Assembly: GCA_025455505.1 (NCBI GenBank)
Contig: JALOMK010000054.1
Span: 1 to 9,461 of the forward strand
DNA: 9,461 bases
Reading direction: 5' to 3'
DNA from: Bacteroidales bacterium
GTDB lineage: Bacteria; Bacteroidota; Bacteroidia; Bacteroidales; VadinHA17
In this document: piece by piece, positions 7,749 to 9,461 of the stretch
Numbering within the stretch: the first letter of the stretch is position 1
Layout: every line of letters begins with the position of its first letter
Made by a program: the position numbers and the translations under genes
The notes under the pieces: model-generated
What the model was told of the DNA's origin: nothing
What the model saw: only the letters and a program-made list of their open reading frames with translations
Databases searched by the model: none

Positions 7749-8549
7749 ATGAAACTATTTTTCAGAAAGTACGGGAAAGGCCCTGTACTTGTAATTCTGC
7801 ACGGACTCTTTGGTTCCTCCGGAAACTGGGTATCTGTAGCCAGGGATCTGAGCAATTCATTTACTGTTTACCTCCCTGACCTAAGAAATCACGGACTATC
7901 ACCACACAGTGACAGTAACGGCTACGACGATATGTGCGGCGACCTGCATGAACTAGTAAAAGCAGAGAAAATTGGCAAGTTTTTTCTTGCGGGCCACAGC
8001 ATGGGAGGCAAATGCGCAGCAGCTTTTGCTATTAAGTGGCCTGAACTTTTATCCGGACTTCTTGTAGCTGATATTTCGCCTTTCAGGCAGAATGCACGCC
8101 TTGAAAAAGAATTCACGAAGCACAGGGAAATCCTTGATGCAATCGCAGGCATCAATCCCGCAGAGCTAAGGTCAAGAATGGAGGCAGAAGGAATTATCGC
8201 CCGTACTATCGCTGATGAAAAACTGAGAGGTTTCATAATGAAAAATCTCGAGCGAGGCGACGACAACAGCTTCAGATGGAGACTGAATGCAAAAGCACTG
8301 TCAGATAATCTTCGCATTATTGCAGGCCCGCTGCAGGCACCTGCCCTGTATTCCGGCCAGGTGTCGGGTTTCCCGGTGATATTCTTAAGGGGGGAATTGT
8401 CACCTTACCTTCCGGAGGAGGACTTCAACGGTATCAGGTCAGTCTTCCCTGCTGCTGATTTCGTGGAGGTCAAAGGCGCCGGCCACTGGATACACAGCGA
8501 TGCAAGGGAGGAGGTGGTAAGGTGCCTAAAGATGTTTCTCGATTATTGA
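7749..8549 (+). CDS. Alpha/beta-fold hydrolase, YbfF-type esterase/thioesterase
   Basis: A 266-aa cytosolic alpha/beta hydrolase. The oxyanion-hole block ILHGLFGSSGNW spans 16-27. DLRNHGLSPHS (44-54), typical of the YbfF/ABHD11 branch, follows. The nucleophile elbow is GHSMGG (82-87) with Ser84, and VADISPF (106-112) supplies Asp109, matching the acid that E. coli YbfF uses at this unusual site after strand 6. FLRGELSPYL (212-221) precedes the final block GAGHWIHSD with catalytic His246. The full triad is therefore present. The natural substrate is unknown; family members cleave short acyl esters and acyl-CoA in vitro. The ATG at 7749 lies 7 bases after the pdxJ stop, so it is probably in the same operon. 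Longer in-frame starts inside pdxJ add no family residues. Its last 24 bases overlap the end of the convergent udk gene. Confidence 0.9.
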   Translation: MKLFFRKYGKGPVLVILHGLFGSSGNWVSVARDLSNSFTVYLPDLRNHGLSPHSDSNGYDDMCGDLHELVKAEKIGKFFLAGHSMGGKCAAAFAIKWPELLSGLLVADISPFRQNARLEKEFTKHREILDAIAGINPAELRSRMEAEGIIARTIADEKLRGFIMKNLERGDDNSFRWRLNAKALSDNLRIIAGPLQAPALYSGQVSGFPVIFLRGELSPYLPEEDFNGIRSVFPAADFVEVKGAGHWIHSDAREEVVRCLKMFLDY

Positions 8550-9131
8550 AATAAGTACCTCGATCCCTACCTGGTTCTCCCCTCCCCCCGGAATAATTAT
8601 GTCGGCATAACGCTTTGAAGGCTCGATAAACTGGAGGTGAGATGGTTTTACAGTGTCATGATAGCGTTCAAGGACTTTCATAACAGACCGTCCCCTCTCA
8701 ACAATATCTCTTTGTATAACCCTTCCCAGCCTGTCATCGGCATCAGCATCGACAAATACTTTAATGTCGAGCATGCTACGCAATAAAGGATCCGTGAGAA
8801 TCAGGATGCCTTCTACCAGGACAACACGGGCAGGTTTTACAGTAACTGTCTCTGCCTCCCTTATGCATGTCAGGTAGGAATAAACCGGCATCTCTATGGT
8901 GCTCCCGCTGCGCAGCTTCATAAGGTGGTCTGTAAGAAGCTGCCATTCAACGGAATCGGGATGATCGAAGTTGATCTTCTGCCTCTCCTCAAGAGGGATG
9001 CCTGAATTATCCCTGTAATAAGAGTCCTGCGGAATCACTATTACCTCGTTATTCGGGAAAACCTCCATTACCTTATTCACAACCGTTGTTTTTCCCGAAC
9101 CTGTGCCTCCTGCTATTCCTACTGTCAACAT
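8526..9131 (-). CDS. udk: Uridine kinase (uridine/cytidine kinase)
   Basis: This enzyme of pyrimidine salvage phosphorylates uridine (and usually cytidine) to the 5'-monophosphate. The 201-aa protein has the Walker A loop GGTGSGKTT (8-16), IPQDSYY with catalytic Asp36, NFDHPDS (54-60), VEGILILTD (106-114), the Arg-rich lid RDIVERGR (141-148) and the closing block HLQFIEPSKRYADIIIPGGG (165-184). These distinguish uridine kinase from the related phosphoribulokinase. The base-recognition segment reads VYSYLTCIRE (83-92): aligned with human UCK2 it puts Tyr84 at Tyr112 but Cys89 at the base-contacting His117, and E. coli Udk has His there too. This may affect uridine/cytidine preference. The ATG at 9131 gives the family start MLTVGIAGG. 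It is a single gene facing manA divergently, and its 3' end overlaps the hydrolase gene. A promoter candidate lies at 9158-9186. Confidence 0.95.
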   Translation of the reverse strand: MLTVGIAGGTGSGKTTVVNKVMEVFPNNEVIVIPQDSYYRDNSGIPLEERQKINFDHPDSVEWQLLTDHLMKLRSGSTIEMPVYSYLTCIREAETVTVKPARVVLVEGILILTDPLLRSMLDIKVFVDADADDRLGRVIQRDIVERGRSVMKVLERYHDTVKPSHLQFIEPSKRYADIIIPGGGENQVGIEVLISIIEKHL

Positions 9132-9146
9132 AAATACCTAAGTTTG
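9116..9146 (+). promoter_or_regulatory. Candidate promoter for manA (weak -33)
   Basis: TAAGTTTG at 9139-9146 is an exact -7 match, with TTC (not TTG) at 9116-9118, 20 bases upstream and inside the start of udk. Initiation near 9153 would give a leader of about 50 bases. A competing reading is AAAGTTTG at 9169-9176 (one mismatch), with TTG at 9144-9146 and a 22-base spacer, which would give a leader of about 20 bases. I cannot choose between them from sequence alone. Confidence 0.35.
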
Positions 9147-9155
9147 CATACAGGA

Positions 9156-9174
9156 AACAAAGTTAACAAAAGTT
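9156..9174. repeat. Short tandem near-repeat in the udk-manA spacer
   Basis: AACAAAGTT (9156-9164) is followed directly by AACAAAAGTT (9165-9174), differing by one inserted A. The joint forms the palindrome GTTAAC. The repeat overlaps the udk -7 candidate and the alternative manA -7 candidate, so it could be an operator, but repeats this short in AT-rich spacer DNA also arise by chance. Confidence 0.4.
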
Positions 9175-9186
9175 TGAAGCAGGCAG
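9158..9186 (-). promoter_or_regulatory. Candidate Bacteroidota-type promoter for udk
   Basis: On the minus strand TAACTTTG (9165-9158) matches TAnnTTTG exactly. The -33 position is weaker: CTG at 9186-9184, 18 bases upstream, instead of TTG. Initiation would fall near 9151, about 20 bases before the udk ATG at 9131. Assigned by pattern only. Confidence 0.5.
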
Positions 9187-9202
9187 AAGCCGGAATAAAC
9201 AG

Positions 9203-9461
9203 ATGTCAGAACTATATCCATTAAAATTCGAGACAGTTCTCAAGGAAAAGATATGGGGCGGGACTGCCCTTTCAGAGAAGTATAACAAGAAAACCCGCGC
9301 AGCAGGTCCTGTGGGAGAGAGCTGGGAGATATCGGCAGTCGCGGGCAACCAGTCGGTTGTAAGCAACGGATTCCTTGCCGGCAATAATATCGAGGAACTT
9401 ATCGAAGTTTACATGGGCGACATCACCGGGGACAGGATATTTGAAAAATTCGGACCTGAAT
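9203..9461 (+). CDS. manA: Mannose-6-phosphate isomerase, class I (N-terminal part, cut by window edge)
   Basis: This enzyme interconverts mannose 6-phosphate and fructose 6-phosphate, linking glycolysis to GDP-mannose and surface glycan synthesis. 86 codons are visible. The start MSELYPLKFETVLKEKIWGG is the typical opening of the short (about 320 aa) Bacteroidota/Firmicutes form. VGESWEISAVAGNQSVVSNG (37-56) is the conserved GE(S/L)WE(I/L)S block, followed by a small helical insert (IEELIEVYMGD) and an F..FGPE segment. The zinc-binding residues come later in the family and lie beyond the edge, so the active site cannot be checked here. The ATG at 9203 is 71 bases from the divergent udk start. 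No in-frame break is seen in the visible part. Confidence 0.9.
   Translation, partial: MSELYPLKFETVLKEKIWGGTALSEKYNKKTRAAGPVGESWEISAVAGNQSVVSNGFLAGNNIEELIEVYMGDITGDRIFEKFGPE

Noticed and set aside
9163..9384. 73-codon minus-strand frame opposite manA
   Set aside because: Antisense to the conserved manA N-terminus and overlapping the udk promoter candidate; no protein family character.

Overview
The window reads as ordinary chromosomal core sequence of a Bacteroidota bacterium, most likely of the order Bacteroidales. The evidence is the set and order of genes (ompH, bamA, uppS, PorG/DUF6089-type barrels, nadK, CBS-domain protein, pdxJ), the lack of Shine-Dalgarno sequences in front of most genes, and good matches to the Bacteroidota promoter pattern (TTG, then 19-21 bases, then TAnnTTTG). 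No mobile element, phage gene, tRNA, rRNA, CRISPR array or broken gene was seen. There is no gene-free stretch longer than about 120 bases.

Positions 1-5261 (minus strand) hold an envelope-biogenesis cluster, read from right to left: two tandem PorG/DUF6089-like outer-membrane barrel genes, undecaprenyl diphosphate synthase (uppS), the outer-membrane assembly factor bamA, and an OmpH/Skp-type periplasmic chaperone cut by the window's left edge. Gaps of 7-22 bases suggest one operon, with a convincing promoter just upstream of the first barrel gene (5287-5318). Together the genes supply the lipid carrier for wall and surface polysaccharide synthesis, a chaperone that escorts unfolded barrels, the machine that inserts them, and two barrels whose relative PorG belongs to the type IX secretion system.

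Positions 5380-6929 (minus strand) hold nadK (NAD kinase), preceded 5 bases upstream by a regulatory-looking protein with a CBS pair and an ACT-like domain. Divergently, positions 7025-8549 (plus strand) hold pdxJ (the last ring-forming step of vitamin B6 synthesis) and, 7 bases later, an alpha/beta hydrolase of the YbfF type. The hydrolase and the convergent uridine kinase gene udk (8526-9131, minus strand) overlap by 24 bases at their 3' ends. A 71-base divergent spacer then leads to manA (mannose-6-phosphate isomerase, plus strand), which runs off the right edge.

I do not see an undescribed multi-gene system here. The points most worth checking are a Cys in uridine kinase where a base-contacting His is usual, the tandem PorG-like pair inside the bamA operon, the uncharacterised CBS-ACT protein coupled to NAD kinase, and the face-to-face promoter candidates between udk and manA.
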